Counted from the first letter of the stretch, positions 10,401 to 18,589 are shown. The stretch: 50,552 nt of DNA from CALCKU01 sp964571595 (GCA_964571595.1 CAZNCJ010000009.1:1-50552), one strand, 5' to 3'. A program made the numbers and translations. Notes: generated by a model not told the origin, from the sequence alone.

Positions 10401-10618
10401 TCAACGGCTTCCTCTATGCGCACGATTAATTGCTCTTCTACATCTCTGGGAGAGGCGCCCGGCCACGAAACCGTAATAGTGATACCGTTAATATTAATCT
10501 GGGGAATAAATTCGCGCTCAAGACTAAAATAACCCGCCACGCCCACAACAAACATGGCGGCCATAATCAAATTGGCCGCAATGGGATTTCGGACAAACCA
10601 TGTGATCAGCGACTTCAT
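7406..10618 (-). CDS. RND efflux pump inner-membrane permease (AcrB/HAE-like)
   Basis: Proton-driven transporter of the resistance-nodulation-division superfamily, 1070 residues. It has the usual layout: TM1, a large periplasmic loop with the GASPRDVEEQL porter motif, TM2-6 with the paired acidic residues (VDDAIVVGE) in TM4 near residue 395, a second periplasmic loop, and TM7-12. The Asp pair places it in the multidrug/organic-solute HAE group rather than the heavy-metal group. Its start codon overlaps the adaptor gene stop by 4 bp (ATGA), so the two are translationally coupled. Substrate not predictable from sequence. Confidence 0.95.
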   Translation of the reverse strand: MKSLITWFVRNPIAANLIMAAMFVVGVAGYFSLEREFIPQININGITITVSWPGASPRDVEEQLIVRIEEAVEGLGGIDFIEATGREGQATVEITTKLRIDYEKLLDEVQSRVDAIQNLPVDSFRPQVMRRELRSESMFLALYGDEDPLVLQREANKIRQDLSKLGGLQLTEQISKRSEQVTIEISETALRQYGLTFSQVAQEISGSSVNLSAGTVRTTGGNLQLRARSLANSEAEFDEIIIRQTASGGIIRLRDIATVIDGFDDSKFAAQFRGQNTAIFKISSPDNPDITLAGKNVRQFEKDVKDRLPPNMDFAVWFDQSTMFDGRMSLIGTNAISGMILVLIILILFLRPIVALWVTVGIAAAFAGAIAIAPHIGITLNMISLFAFLLVIGIVVDDAIVVGESIYLHTENGFSGERSAVGGANMVVKPVFFAVITTIMMFVPFMLMTGPIRAMTAQISLVVIAVLTFSLIEAFFILPVHLRHLKPVEPEKHNRFMRFQHNIAESLVRFAKKRFRPFVAMLIKFRYITVSIFVGLLIMSLTFLKVGIAPTSFIPEVEGDLISFSVHFPEGTTFERKEQVRANVEQAIVTLNENTQADFGVDYALITEPGTITDGNQVRGFFGLTDADKRKTISTKDIADRLEFYVGEIPDAHRVRYGYTEGGFSSGGLRYGVASANDEDLKAAVLDLKSGIESYAAVTAVWDGLESSASEIQFTLKPGAATLGITLNDVTRQVREAFYGREVQRLPRGGEDVRVMVRYPETARNSIDSLEDLRIRAENGVEVPLFSVADVSFSEGTSRIKRRDRKRVTNTGGRVRGEKSEVARIKKDMLANFIPDWEARHPNVTRIEVGDDEVERNFIKELQISMVAILFMMYALLAIAFKSYAQPLLIMIAIPFALVGMIFGNIITGVPFGMMSLFGFFAASGVAINDNLVLIDYVNRLRSRGIGAYQAMLDACVSRFRPILLTSVTTFVGITPILFETSTQAEFLKPMVVALAFGVLFDFFLTLMLVPAMYGIGVDITRIFRGFWRGEKQPGLGSSYDPELALALDDFDMDVENPRQFTGPKAAPAE

Positions 10619-12063
10619 TTCGGACTTTCTTTTCCGGTGGTCAATGTGCCCGCAGAAGAGGTGCTGGCGATAGCGGGCGGGTTGCCGGCAGGGTCTTGGC
10701 TTTGATTTTGAGACTCATCTTTCTTGAGAGGCTTTTGGTCTTTCTTGAAGCGAGGTTTCCACCACGGTCTGTTTTTGGCGGCCTCGGCGGCCTCTTTTTT
10801 TTCTTTGGCTAATTGCGCCTTTAAGTCTTCAGGCATTTCTGGCGTCACCAAAACGATGTTAGGGTCATGTGCATCTAGGACTTGTAAAGGTGTTTCAACA
10901 CGAGAGCGCTCCATTGGCGAAAGCACGACCAACTCACCGGGCTCTACGCCGCCTCTCAAGACGGCCCGCTCAGCATTCGTGTCCAGAACTTCGACCTTTC
11001 GGATTTCGGCTCTGCCTTTATCATCCACAATAAAAACTTCTGCATTCGGACGTAGACCATCGCGAGGAAAGGTTATGACATCATCATATATCCGCCCATT
11101 TAGCGCGGCATCTACAAAGAGACCCGGCGCGAGAGGCACGCCGTTATTGGACACGCCTTTATTATAAGGGTCCGAGACTTCCGCAATCGCAAATAAAGCG
11201 CGGGTCTGTGTATCATAAATACTGTCTGTGCGCATAATTTTGCCAGACCAGAGCTGACGTTGCCCCGCCACTATTGCGCTGAGTTCAACCTGCGGAGCCG
11301 CACTTCTGTTTTTTGCGACAAAGGCAATCGGAAGATTGATCTTTTGTAGATCACTATCAGTTAAAGGCAAGCGAACCTCAACGATCTGCGTTGAAAACAC
11401 CCGACCCAAAGGCGTGCCCGGGGAGACAAATTGGCCGATATCGGAACTTCTTGAGCGTACACGACCATTAAAGGGCGCGACAATTTTTGTGCGGGTTAAT
11501 TGCAATTTGGCATTTTCCAAATCCGCTTGCGCTGCCTGCAGAGAGGCTTCGGCCTGTTGACGTTGCGGTTCACGCAAGGCAAGCGGGCTGGGTTGACCGC
11601 GTCCTAACTCGGCATAATCTTGGCGTGCGATTTCGCCTTCGGCTATTTCGCGAACTAATTGTTGTTCGGCTTGAGCCACATTCGCAGAAGCCCTGATGAC
11701 AGCCACTTGAAAATCAGCGTCTTCAATTTCAACCAGTGTTTCACCTTTTTTAAAAATACCGCCGCGGATGAAATTCGGCGAAACAAATGTGATTTTACCA
11801 CCGACTTGCGGGACCAGATCGATTTCGGATTGCGGACGGGCTTCGCCCTGCGTCGTAATGCTAAGCTGGACATCTTCGAGTACGGCCCTTTCTGCAATTA
11901 CAGCCAGTGTTCTAAAGCCCCTCTTGGTATCTTTAGGTTTCTCATTGGCCTTAACCACCGCATAGGTCACAAGCCCAAACAAAGCCAGAATGGTCACTAC
12001 AATGAAGACCATCATAACTTTGCGGAAAAGACCGCCTTCGCTATGCCCGACAGGATTATCCAT
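10615..12063 (-). CDS. RND periplasmic adaptor (membrane fusion protein)
   Basis: HlyD/AcrA-like adaptor joining the inner-membrane pump to the outer-membrane factor. 482 residues: one N-terminal membrane anchor at about 15-33, a split lipoyl/barrel-sandwich domain, a coiled-coil hairpin around residues 125-170 rich in Ala, Gln and Glu, then beta-barrel and membrane-proximal domains. Unusual is a long charged tail from about residue 415 (KEKKEAAEAAKN, then Lys-rich and Ser/Gln-rich stretches) beyond the normal fold. It overlaps the pump gene by 4 bp and starts 47 bp after the outer-membrane factor gene. Confidence 0.93.
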   Translation of the reverse strand: MDNPVGHSEGGLFRKVMMVFIVVTILALFGLVTYAVVKANEKPKDTKRGFRTLAVIAERAVLEDVQLSITTQGEARPQSEIDLVPQVGGKITFVSPNFIRGGIFKKGETLVEIEDADFQVAVIRASANVAQAEQQLVREIAEGEIARQDYAELGRGQPSPLALREPQRQQAEASLQAAQADLENAKLQLTRTKIVAPFNGRVRSRSSDIGQFVSPGTPLGRVFSTQIVEVRLPLTDSDLQKINLPIAFVAKNRSAAPQVELSAIVAGQRQLWSGKIMRTDSIYDTQTRALFAIAEVSDPYNKGVSNNGVPLAPGLFVDAALNGRIYDDVITFPRDGLRPNAEVFIVDDKGRAEIRKVEVLDTNAERAVLRGGVEPGELVVLSPMERSRVETPLQVLDAHDPNIVLVTPEMPEDLKAQLAKEKKEAAEAAKNRPWWKPRFKKDQKPLKKDESQNQSQDPAGNPPAIASTSSAGTLTTGKESPK

Positions 12064-12110
12064 TTATAATCTCAGAATAATTCATATCTCTTTCTATATC
12101 ACCCACCTGC

Positions 12111-13556
12111 CTACAATCCATATATATTCTTTGCGCTCGCGCGCCGAATAGTATCTGTAGGGAGGCTTCCAATGTCACCTCCGCCTAAAGCCAAATGCAA
12201 TCTGACCCGATTGGCCAGTCTTTCTTTTTGCGCGGAAATTAATTGCCCCTCCGCCGAGATACGGCGGGTCTGGGCGTCCAGTAATTGCAAAATAGTCGCC
12301 AAGCCTTCTGTATAGCGCAATTCCAATCGCTCTTCGGCTTTTAGCGCCTCCTCGACCGCGCGCTCTAAGGCCTGTTCGCGCTCTTGAAGTCGGGTTTCAG
12401 CATTAAGCGCATTTTCAACTTCCAGATAGGCCTGCAAAACTATATCGACGTAATTTTCCAGCTCGGTACGAAACTCGGCCTCTTGTTGACGAATATCTGC
12501 CTTTAAACGCCCGCCTTGAAAAACAGGGCCTGATATATTTCCGGCTATATTTGCGACAAGAGAATCGATATTAAACAATTCAGCAACAGAAGGCGCCCCG
12601 TCACTAAGCTGGCTGGTAATCGAAAATTGCGGCAATAGGTTTTTTCTGGCGATATCAATATTCAAGCCCGCAGTTTCTAAGCGGTAATAAGCGGCAATAA
12701 TATCTGGGCGTCTTTCAAGAATATCGCTGGGAATCCCTATATCGGGCAGGCCGGGCAGTGAGGGGAACTCGAGCGCACCCTCAAGCTCATTGGCGGGATA
12801 TCGTCGTAATAAAGTTTCAAGACGGCGGGTTGTAGCCGCTAATTGTTGGCGGCGTGTGGCTTGTAAGGCCTGTGCATTGGCAACTGATGAGCGCGCAAGA
12901 CGCACATCGCTTGAGCCAACAACACCGCCCTCAAAACGCCTTTGGGTTAAATCTGAGGCCCGCTGCAATGTCGTGACATCGCGTTGGGAAAGCTCTACCA
13001 GCCTATCGGCTTCTATCAGATCAAACCAGGCTTGGGTAACTTGTCCGGCAATGGAGAGGCGCGTGGCGGCATAGTCTGATCCCAGGGCGAGGCTTTGGGC
13101 CTTGCTTGACTTAATCTGGTCCTTAATACGGCGCCAGACATCGGCTTCCCACATGGCATTGATACCACCTGAAAACGCCCCCTGATTAGGATTAAAAGCC
13201 CGGGTATTTATCGTCCGGCTTATGCCTGCCTGCCCGTTCACAGTGGGTAATCGGTCGGCTCGTGAAATATCATAGCGCGCGAGTCCCGCTTCGTAACGCC
13301 CAAGGGCTGCGCCTATATTCGTATTATTTTCTAAGGCCTCGTCAATTAAACTACTTAGCTTTGAGGAGCCAAATTGCGTGACCCAATCATTACTGGGAAC
13401 ACCCCCAAATCGGGCGTTCAGACCCGCCTCGCTCCACTGCGACTGTGTATGTGTGGGCAGGTCGGGATTAATCGCTGTCGGCTCGGGTTTAATATTAAAA
13501 CTCGCACAAGCTGAGAGGCCGAAATGCGCGGTTATGAGGATTATCGAAAGTCGCAT
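12111..13556 (-). CDS. Outer-membrane efflux factor, NodT family lipoprotein
   Basis: TolC/OprM-like channel of the tripartite pump encoded downstream. 481 residues, lipoprotein signal with lipobox LSAC near residue 17, then two related OEP halves of long helices. LPGLPDIGIPSDILERRPDI marks the conserved junction between the halves. It is the first gene of the five-gene minus-strand run (channel, adaptor, pump, M13 peptidase, DUF1287) and is divergent from phoR across 194 bp, which must hold its promoter. No repressor gene of TetR or MarR type is adjacent, so control is not evident. Confidence 0.93.
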   Translation of the reverse strand: MRLSIILITAHFGLSACASFNIKPEPTAINPDLPTHTQSQWSEAGLNARFGGVPSNDWVTQFGSSKLSSLIDEALENNTNIGAALGRYEAGLARYDISRADRLPTVNGQAGISRTINTRAFNPNQGAFSGGINAMWEADVWRRIKDQIKSSKAQSLALGSDYAATRLSIAGQVTQAWFDLIEADRLVELSQRDVTTLQRASDLTQRRFEGGVVGSSDVRLARSSVANAQALQATRRQQLAATTRRLETLLRRYPANELEGALEFPSLPGLPDIGIPSDILERRPDIIAAYYRLETAGLNIDIARKNLLPQFSITSQLSDGAPSVAELFNIDSLVANIAGNISGPVFQGGRLKADIRQQEAEFRTELENYVDIVLQAYLEVENALNAETRLQEREQALERAVEEALKAEERLELRYTEGLATILQLLDAQTRRISAEGQLISAQKERLANRVRLHLALGGGDIGSLPTDTIRRASAKNIYGL

Positions 13557-13750
13557 TAAGATCTCCTCATAATTGGATTAAAAACAGGGGCTAGAAACAT
13601 CTAAACCCATCACATATTCGCGGCTATCATAGCGCCTGGGGCAAGAATAAGGCGATAGTGAGAAATTGCACCTAAAAAATGCGTTAGACTATCATTCACT
13701 TTCGACTATCAACAATAGGCTTCAAACGCACCCTTGCGCTAATCACAAAC

Positions 13751-15205
13751 ATGCGCTTTACGGAAGTTATGATCGGGCAAAAACGCATATCCCCAGACAG
13801 ATCCCAAGATCGCCGCCAATCGGTACGGCGCAAAGAAGATCAAGATACGGATATTTCACCTTCCTCAAATCAAGAGGCACATAGCGGGTTTCATAAGAAA
13901 GATTTTATATTCGTCGTCCTGTTTGGCGCGCTAATCTTACTCTCATTTGCTGCTATCAATAATATGAATATATTAGGGGCGATATGGGCGACGCTCATCT
14001 TCGCACTGGGCTTGGCTGTTTATAATAAAAGGGTGAAGGCGGAAGATATAAAGCAGGCCTATATCCCCCAGCAATCCTTGCGTGATATGGTTTTGCGCGG
14101 CGAAACCCGTCTCGCGGATGCTTTCGAAGAAGCCATCATCATTTTAGGGACAGAACTGCGTATCACCTATGCCAATCCAGCCGCTCGGGATATGTTGGGC
14201 ATAGATAAGCCGGGTCAAGGTCTCGCCACTGTTATGCGTAACCCAGCTGTTATTGAGATGGTCAAAACCGTCTTGCAAGGCGGAAAACCCGATAACGTCA
14301 CCTTTCATGTTGAAAGCCCGGTAAACCGACATTTTCGCAGCTTTGCGGCCCCGATTACAACAACATTGGAATCTGAAACCAAAAACCGAGCTTTGCTCGT
14401 CTTATATGACGTAACCGATATTGTCCGCTCTAATGATTTACGCTCTGATTTTCTCGCCAATGCCTCACATGAGCTTAAAACACCCGTTGCCTCTTTACTC
14501 GGCTATATTGAAACCCTGCGGGGTCATGCCAAAAATGATGAGAAAGCCCGCAATAAATTTCTCAGTATTATGCAGGAACAGGCCGAACGTATGCAGCGCC
14601 TGATTGATGATCTTTTATCCTTGCGCCGTATCGAGCTTTCTGAACATGTCGCGCCTACAGAAATTATCAATTTCCACCAAACGGTTCAATCAGTGCTCGA
14701 AATCGTGGCACCGATAGCCAAAACGCGCAACGTCTCCTTAAATTATGACGGCTTGAACAATACACATGTTCTGGGCAAACATGATGATCTGTTACAAGCC
14801 GTGCTTAATTTGGTTGATAATGCCGTTAAAATCTGCCCGCCCAGCAGCACTGTCCACCTCACACTGGATAAGCTTGACCAATGGGTGCCGGGCGAGGAAT
14901 TTGAGCCAGACGGCCCGCTGCCAAATGCCTTGCGGCGGCGCATAAGCATACCTGATCCCGGGGCGGAGTTTTTTATTCGCTTGCGTATTTTAGATGAAGG
15001 TCCGGGTATTGACCGTAATCATATCCCCCGATTAGGCGAAAGATTTTACCGCATATCAGATGAGCGTAAGCAAAAAGGCACAGGCTTGGGTCTGGCTATC
15101 GTCAAACATATTATACGCGCCCATCGCGGCGGGCTTTATGTGCAAAGCGATATTGGCACGGGCACTGAATTTACACTTATTCTACCAGGCACAAGCCCGC
15201 AATAG
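13751..15205 (+). CDS. phoR: Phosphate sensor histidine kinase PhoR
   Basis: Sensor kinase that phosphorylates PhoB when phosphate is scarce. 484 residues: a charged, Arg-rich N-terminus, two membrane segments at about 52-69 and 74-91, a PAS-like domain at about 115-225, the HisKA box NASHELKTPV with phosphoacceptor His near residue 240, and a HATPase domain with N, G1 (DEGPGI) and G2 (GTGLGL) boxes. The start is uncertain: the first ATG at 13751 has no good ribosome site, and 13769 is an alternative. phoU and phoB follow. The pst transporter genes that separate phoR from phoU in Caulobacter are absent here. Confidence 0.92.
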   Translation: MRFTEVMIGQKRISPDRSQDRRQSVRRKEDQDTDISPSSNQEAHSGFHKKDFIFVVLFGALILLSFAAINNMNILGAIWATLIFALGLAVYNKRVKAEDIKQAYIPQQSLRDMVLRGETRLADAFEEAIIILGTELRITYANPAARDMLGIDKPGQGLATVMRNPAVIEMVKTVLQGGKPDNVTFHVESPVNRHFRSFAAPITTTLESETKNRALLVLYDVTDIVRSNDLRSDFLANASHELKTPVASLLGYIETLRGHAKNDEKARNKFLSIMQEQAERMQRLIDDLLSLRRIELSEHVAPTEIINFHQTVQSVLEIVAPIAKTRNVSLNYDGLNNTHVLGKHDDLLQAVLNLVDNAVKICPPSSTVHLTLDKLDQWVPGEEFEPDGPLPNALRRRISIPDPGAEFFIRLRILDEGPGIDRNHIPRLGERFYRISDERKQKGTGLGLAIVKHIIRAHRGGLYVQSDIGTGTEFTLILPGTSPQ

Positions 15206-15229
15206 ACGTGTAAAAGCCAGAATTGTAAA

Positions 15230-15275
15230 TTGTCATAAAAATGTATTCTTATTGTCATATTTACGCATTTATATT
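15230..15275 (+). promoter_or_regulatory. Double Pho box and -10 element before phoU
   Basis: Four 7-bp units recur every 11 bp: TTGTCAT at 15230, ATGTATT at 15241, TTGTCAT at 15252, and a weak ACGCATT at 15263. The spacing and CTGTCAT-like units match the PhoB recognition pattern. TATATT at 15270-15275 is a fitting -10, with the Pho box taking the place of a -35, as at PhoB-activated promoters. It predicts phosphate-controlled transcription of phoU-phoB. Confidence 0.7.
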
Positions 15276-15306
15276 AGCCTAGCTTCAAGCAAAACAGGAT
15301 TTGACC

Positions 15307-15999
15307 ATGCAAAACGTAGCAGAACATATCGTCTCTGGCTTTGATGAAGAATTAAATATGCTCTCCACAACAATCGCCCAGCTGGGGGGATTGGTTGAAA
15401 CCATGGTGGCAGATTCAGTTAAATCCTTAAAAACGCGGGATGACGATCTGGCTAATTCTGTCATAGAACGCGACCGCCAAGCCAATTTACTACAAGAAAA
15501 AATCGACGATGATGCCATGCGTATTTTTGCCCTGCGTCACCCAATGGCCACCGACTTAAGACGGGTGATAGGCGCGATTAAAGTTGCAACAGATCTGGAA
15601 CGCGTTGGGGACTTGGCCGAAGGTATCGCTAGACGCGCCTTAACCGTCAATGAAAGTGAAAGCCTTGCACTGGCCAAAGCCGTGACGCGTATGGGCAAGC
15701 TGGTTAAATCCCAATTAAAGGAAGCGCTTGATTCCTTCCTGACTGACAATGTCACAAAAGCCAAACATGTTTGGCTGGGCGATGAGGATATTGACGAAAT
15801 GTATAATTCCTTATTTCGCGAACTTCTGACATATATGATGGAGGACCCCCGTACGATCTCATCAAGTGCAGGGCTTTTATTTGCGGCTAAAAATCTCGAG
15901 CGGATCGGGGATCATGCCACCAATATTGCCGAGACTATTCACTTTATCGTTGAAGGCACACCGCTGACATTTGAAAAAGCCCGACAAGTCGACAGCTAG
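15307..15999 (+). CDS. phoU: Phosphate signalling protein PhoU
   Basis: Negative regulator of the Pho response that links Pst transporter state to PhoR. The protein is all-helical with two PhoU repeats; each half has the metal-binding pattern (DDDAMRIFALRHPMATDLR in the first, RDLERIGDHATNIAE-like in the second). I place the start at the ATG at 15307, with AGGA 8 bp before it, rather than the TTG at 15301; this gives 230 residues. It is preceded by a Pho box and followed by phoB after 32 bp. Confidence 0.95.
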   Translation: MQNVAEHIVSGFDEELNMLSTTIAQLGGLVETMVADSVKSLKTRDDDLANSVIERDRQANLLQEKIDDDAMRIFALRHPMATDLRRVIGAIKVATDLERVGDLAEGIARRALTVNESESLALAKAVTRMGKLVKSQLKEALDSFLTDNVTKAKHVWLGDEDIDEMYNSLFRELLTYMMEDPRTISSSAGLLFAAKNLERIGDHATNIAETIHFIVEGTPLTFEKARQVDS

Positions 16000-16031
16000 G
16001 CGGCCTTAGTCATTACAGAATGTAATTTGTC

Positions 16032-16724
16032 ATGAAGCCCTATCTCCTTATCGCAGAAGATGAAGACGCCATATCCACACTTCTTGAATATAATTTCAAC
16101 AAGGAAGGTTTTGAGGTCGGTATCGCGACAAATGGGGAAGAGGCCTTACTAATGGCCAAGGAAAGAGTGCCCGATGTCATGTTGCTGGATTGGATGATGC
16201 CGCAATTATCCGGCGTTGAGGTCTGTCGCCGGTTACGACGCAATCCCAACACCGTTAACATCCCGATCATTATACTAACCGCCAGAGGTGATGAGGGCGA
16301 TAAAATTACCGGATTGGATTTCGGGGCAGATGACTATGTGACCAAACCCTTTTCCACGCCGGAATTGCTCGCCCGTGTCAGGGCTTTGCTGCGACGGAGC
16401 CAGCCGGGCATATTGGCTGATGTGATTGTGCAAGGCGATATCGAGATTGACACCAAAGCCTTTCGGGTCCGCAGAGCTGAGAAAGAAATTCACCTTGGCC
16501 CTACAGAATACCGCCTACTTGATCATTTTATGCGCCACCCCTCACAAGTCTTCTCAAGAGAACAATTACTCGATTCCGTTTGGGGGCGAGATGTTTATGT
16601 CGAGGCGCGAACTGTGGATGTCCATATTGGCCGTCTACGCAAAGCCTTATCCACACCGGGTAAAAAAGACCCGATACGCACTGTGCGCTCGGCTGGTTAT
16701 GCCTTTGAAGCTGACCCCACATAA
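16032..16724 (+). CDS. phoB: Phosphate regulon response regulator PhoB
   Basis: OmpR/PhoB-type regulator, 230 residues. The receiver domain has the acidic pocket EDED, phosphoacceptor Asp near residue 53 (LLDWMMP), and the conserved Lys in TKPF. The C-terminal winged helix begins around residue 130 and includes the RTVDVHIGRLRKAL recognition helix. It binds the Pho boxes described upstream of phoU, which implies autoregulation. Its stop is 3 bp from the convergent thioesterase stop. Confidence 0.95.
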   Translation: MKPYLLIAEDEDAISTLLEYNFNKEGFEVGIATNGEEALLMAKERVPDVMLLDWMMPQLSGVEVCRRLRRNPNTVNIPIIILTARGDEGDKITGLDFGADDYVTKPFSTPELLARVRALLRRSQPGILADVIVQGDIEIDTKAFRVRRAEKEIHLGPTEYRLLDHFMRHPSQVFSREQLLDSVWGRDVYVEARTVDVHIGRLRKALSTPGKKDPIRTVRSAGYAFEADPT

Positions 16725-16727
16725 AGC

Positions 16728-17534
16728 CTATAAGAATATCGTCACAAATTGGATGGCTTCGGCCACAAGCTCACCCTCTGTGTTCCAATAGCGCATGATT
16801 TGGGATGAATAGCCATTTCCAGCGGCGGTTAATTTTGTCTCCACATGCCACCAGCCATCGCGCGTTGATATATCTTCGCGCACAAAATTTATAGTCCAGT
16901 TCACAGAGCTTATCGGCGCAAATTGGGTCATAAGCGGGGCGGCCGCAGGTGGTAACAGATCGCCCAAGGTTAAAAGACTTATCATACCCTCGCGCGAACC
17001 TTCATCCACCATGCGCGCCCAAACACGCATATCAGGTGTTTCCGACGCGCTCATGGGCAAATTACCTTCCAGAGCACGGGTCTCAAAATTTTGGATAAAG
17101 CCGGGCGCCATTTTCTGCATCTGGGGCGTGAAGAAATAAGGCGTGTCCTCTGGCGGGCTGGCAGTCGGAGCCGGAAAGTCTTGGGCAATGCTCGAGTTCC
17201 GCGAGCTCGCAAAAATAAAGACAATATGGGAGACGAGCTTTTCTTCAACGAAACCTTCTACACATATAGATGTGACATTACGACCCCGTCGAAGTAAGCG
17301 GGCTTTAAACAAAGGATCGCCTGTCACCGGTCCGGTGAAATTTATCTGGGCAGAGCGCAAAGGCGGCAAGTCATCAAATTGTTTCAGAGCCGCATGCAAA
17401 GACAAACCGCTTGTCAGGCCGCCATAAATTGTGCGCCCCTGTTTCCACCCCGGCGGCACACTATATTGAAGACCCTCATCTTTTGACTGCGCCCCCTGCA
17501 GAATTGTGTTCAGTCCAATTTTTTGGCTTTCCAT
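16728..17534 (-). CDS. Acyl-CoA thioesterase, double hot-dog (TesB-like) fold
   Basis: 268 residues with two hot-dog halves. The N-terminal half carries the WKQGRTIYGGLTSGL segment (thioesterase 4HBT_3 pattern: hydrophobic loop, then YGG) and an LRSAQINFTGPV strand. The C-terminal half has the SSVNWTINFVRE and WWHVETKLTAAGNGYSSQIMRYW strands of the acyl-CoA thioesterase C domain. It likely hydrolyses acyl-CoA esters in the cytosol; chain-length preference cannot be read. It stands alone, convergent with phoB. Confidence 0.82.
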   Translation of the reverse strand: MESQKIGLNTILQGAQSKDEGLQYSVPPGWKQGRTIYGGLTSGLSLHAALKQFDDLPPLRSAQINFTGPVTGDPLFKARLLRRGRNVTSICVEGFVEEKLVSHIVFIFASSRNSSIAQDFPAPTASPPEDTPYFFTPQMQKMAPGFIQNFETRALEGNLPMSASETPDMRVWARMVDEGSREGMISLLTLGDLLPPAAAPLMTQFAPISSVNWTINFVREDISTRDGWWHVETKLTAAGNGYSSQIMRYWNTEGELVAEAIQFVTIFL

Positions 17535-17666
17535 AGCGTACCTTTAAACCCGTGCGAAATCGTTCCGAGGGCGTGAAAATTCTGATCTGGCTGTAAGGAT
17601 ATTCTGGCCGTGTGACAAGCCCGCCGAATTAAGTGCGAAATAAGTCTTTTTCCAACAGGCTTATAA

Positions 17667-18149
17667 TTAGCCTTCTTCGACAGAGCCGCTTTGTAATTGG
17701 ATATAGTTTTGAATACCCATTTGCTTAATCAGATCAAATTGGGTCTCAAGGAAGTCGACATGTTCTTCCTCATCAATCAAAATAGCTTGCAGTAAATCGC
17801 GCGAGCCGTAATCACGCACTTTTTCGCTATGCTCTACCGCGTCGCGATACATCGGCACGGCCTCGTCTTCGAGCTTCATATCGCATTCCAGAATTTCCTG
17901 AACCGTCTCGCCAATATATAATTTGCCAAGATCTTGTAGATTGGGCAGGCCGCCTAGAAATAAAATACGCTCAATGATTTTATCGGCATGTTCCATCTCT
18001 TCGATAGATTCTTTATATTCCTTATCGGCCAGCTTTGTGACACCCCAATCCTTGAGCATGCGCGAATGCAGGAAATATTGATTGATCGCCGTAAGCTCTG
18101 CCTTCAAAGCCTTGTTTAACCATTCAATGACTTTCTTATCACCGCGCAT
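17667..18149 (-). CDS. bfr: Bacterioferritin
   Basis: Haem-containing 24-subunit iron store, 160 residues, full length. All diiron ligands are in place: Glu18, Glu51, His54, Glu94, Glu127 and His130, and the haem-binding Met52 is present. The ribosome site AAGGAA precedes the ATG. The gene lies downstream of bfd on the same strand; a 239-bp gap between them holds a Fur-type palindrome and a second large palindrome. Haem Met and ligands make this Bfr rather than plain ferritin. Confidence 0.97.
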   Translation of the reverse strand: MRGDKKVIEWLNKALKAELTAINQYFLHSRMLKDWGVTKLADKEYKESIEEMEHADKIIERILFLGGLPNLQDLGKLYIGETVQEILECDMKLEDEAVPMYRDAVEHSEKVRDYGSRDLLQAILIDEEEHVDFLETQFDLIKQMGIQNYIQLQSGSVEEG

Positions 18150-18260
18150 ATAATATTCCTTTTGACCTTATAATAAATACACCCCAGCCATGCCAAAATC
18201 CGCCGCGGCCTGCAATCTCTAAAGCCGCTGAAACGCGCCGATTTTCCACTTATTTGCGCA

Positions 18261-18279
18261 TGTGCAAATCAGTTGCACA
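18261..18279. promoter_or_regulatory. Fur-family operator upstream of bfr
   Basis: TGTGCAA-ATCAG-TTGCACA is a perfect palindrome with 7-bp arms. Its core TGCAA-N5-TTGCA is the pattern of alphaproteobacterial Fur/Mur-type sites. It shares 12 of 15 core positions with the palindrome at the bfd promoter, so one regulator probably acts on both genes. Confidence 0.6.
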
Positions 18280-18287
18280 AAATTAAG

Positions 18288-18308
18288 CGCACATGAAAAT
18301 CATGTGCG
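18288..18308. promoter_or_regulatory. Large palindrome between bfd and bfr
   Basis: CGCACATGA-AAA-TCATGTGCG, a perfect 9-bp inverted repeat around a 3-bp centre, next to the Fur-type site. Read on the minus strand it is followed by CTTAATTTT, so it may be the bfd terminator. Its symmetry would also suit a regulator dimer. Confidence 0.45.
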
Positions 18309-18388
18309 ATAAGCGGGCTTAATTTTTGAAAAAATTATGTGAGGGTATGAAACGGCTCAGTAAAGCCTTGCCCAAGACTTTGGAAGAA

Positions 18389-18583
18389 TTATTCCGCAGC
18401 CTCAAAAGCGCAGGCCTTTTGGACTTGCAACATATCCAAACGCTCTTGAAGAGAGACCTTACACGCACCGCAATTAAATGCGTGCCCGCAAGCACGCTGC
18501 ACCTGTAACGGGGTTCTCGCCCCATCGCTATGGGCCTTGTCGACAGCTTGGCTGTTAATATTATTGCACACGCAATGTATCAT
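18389..18583 (-). CDS. bfd: Bacterioferritin-associated ferredoxin (Bfd)
   Basis: Small [2Fe-2S] protein that docks on bacterioferritin and passes electrons through its haem to release iron. With the start at ATG 18583 the product has 64 residues and the four cluster cysteines fall at 4, 6, 38 and 41, the spacing of E. coli Bfd. I reject the longer frame (to 18640) because it would run through the promoter. There is no ribosome site: the -10 element ends 6 bp before the ATG, so the transcript should be leaderless. It is encoded just upstream of bfr. Confidence 0.9.
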   Translation of the reverse strand: MIHCVCNNINSQAVDKAHSDGARTPLQVQRACGHAFNCGACKVSLQERLDMLQVQKACAFEAAE

Positions 18584-18589
18584 GGTCTT

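Noticed and set aside
13687..13711. GACTATCA direct repeat before phoR as a Pho box
   Set aside because: The copies are 17 bp apart, not 11, and do not match the CTGTCAT unit.
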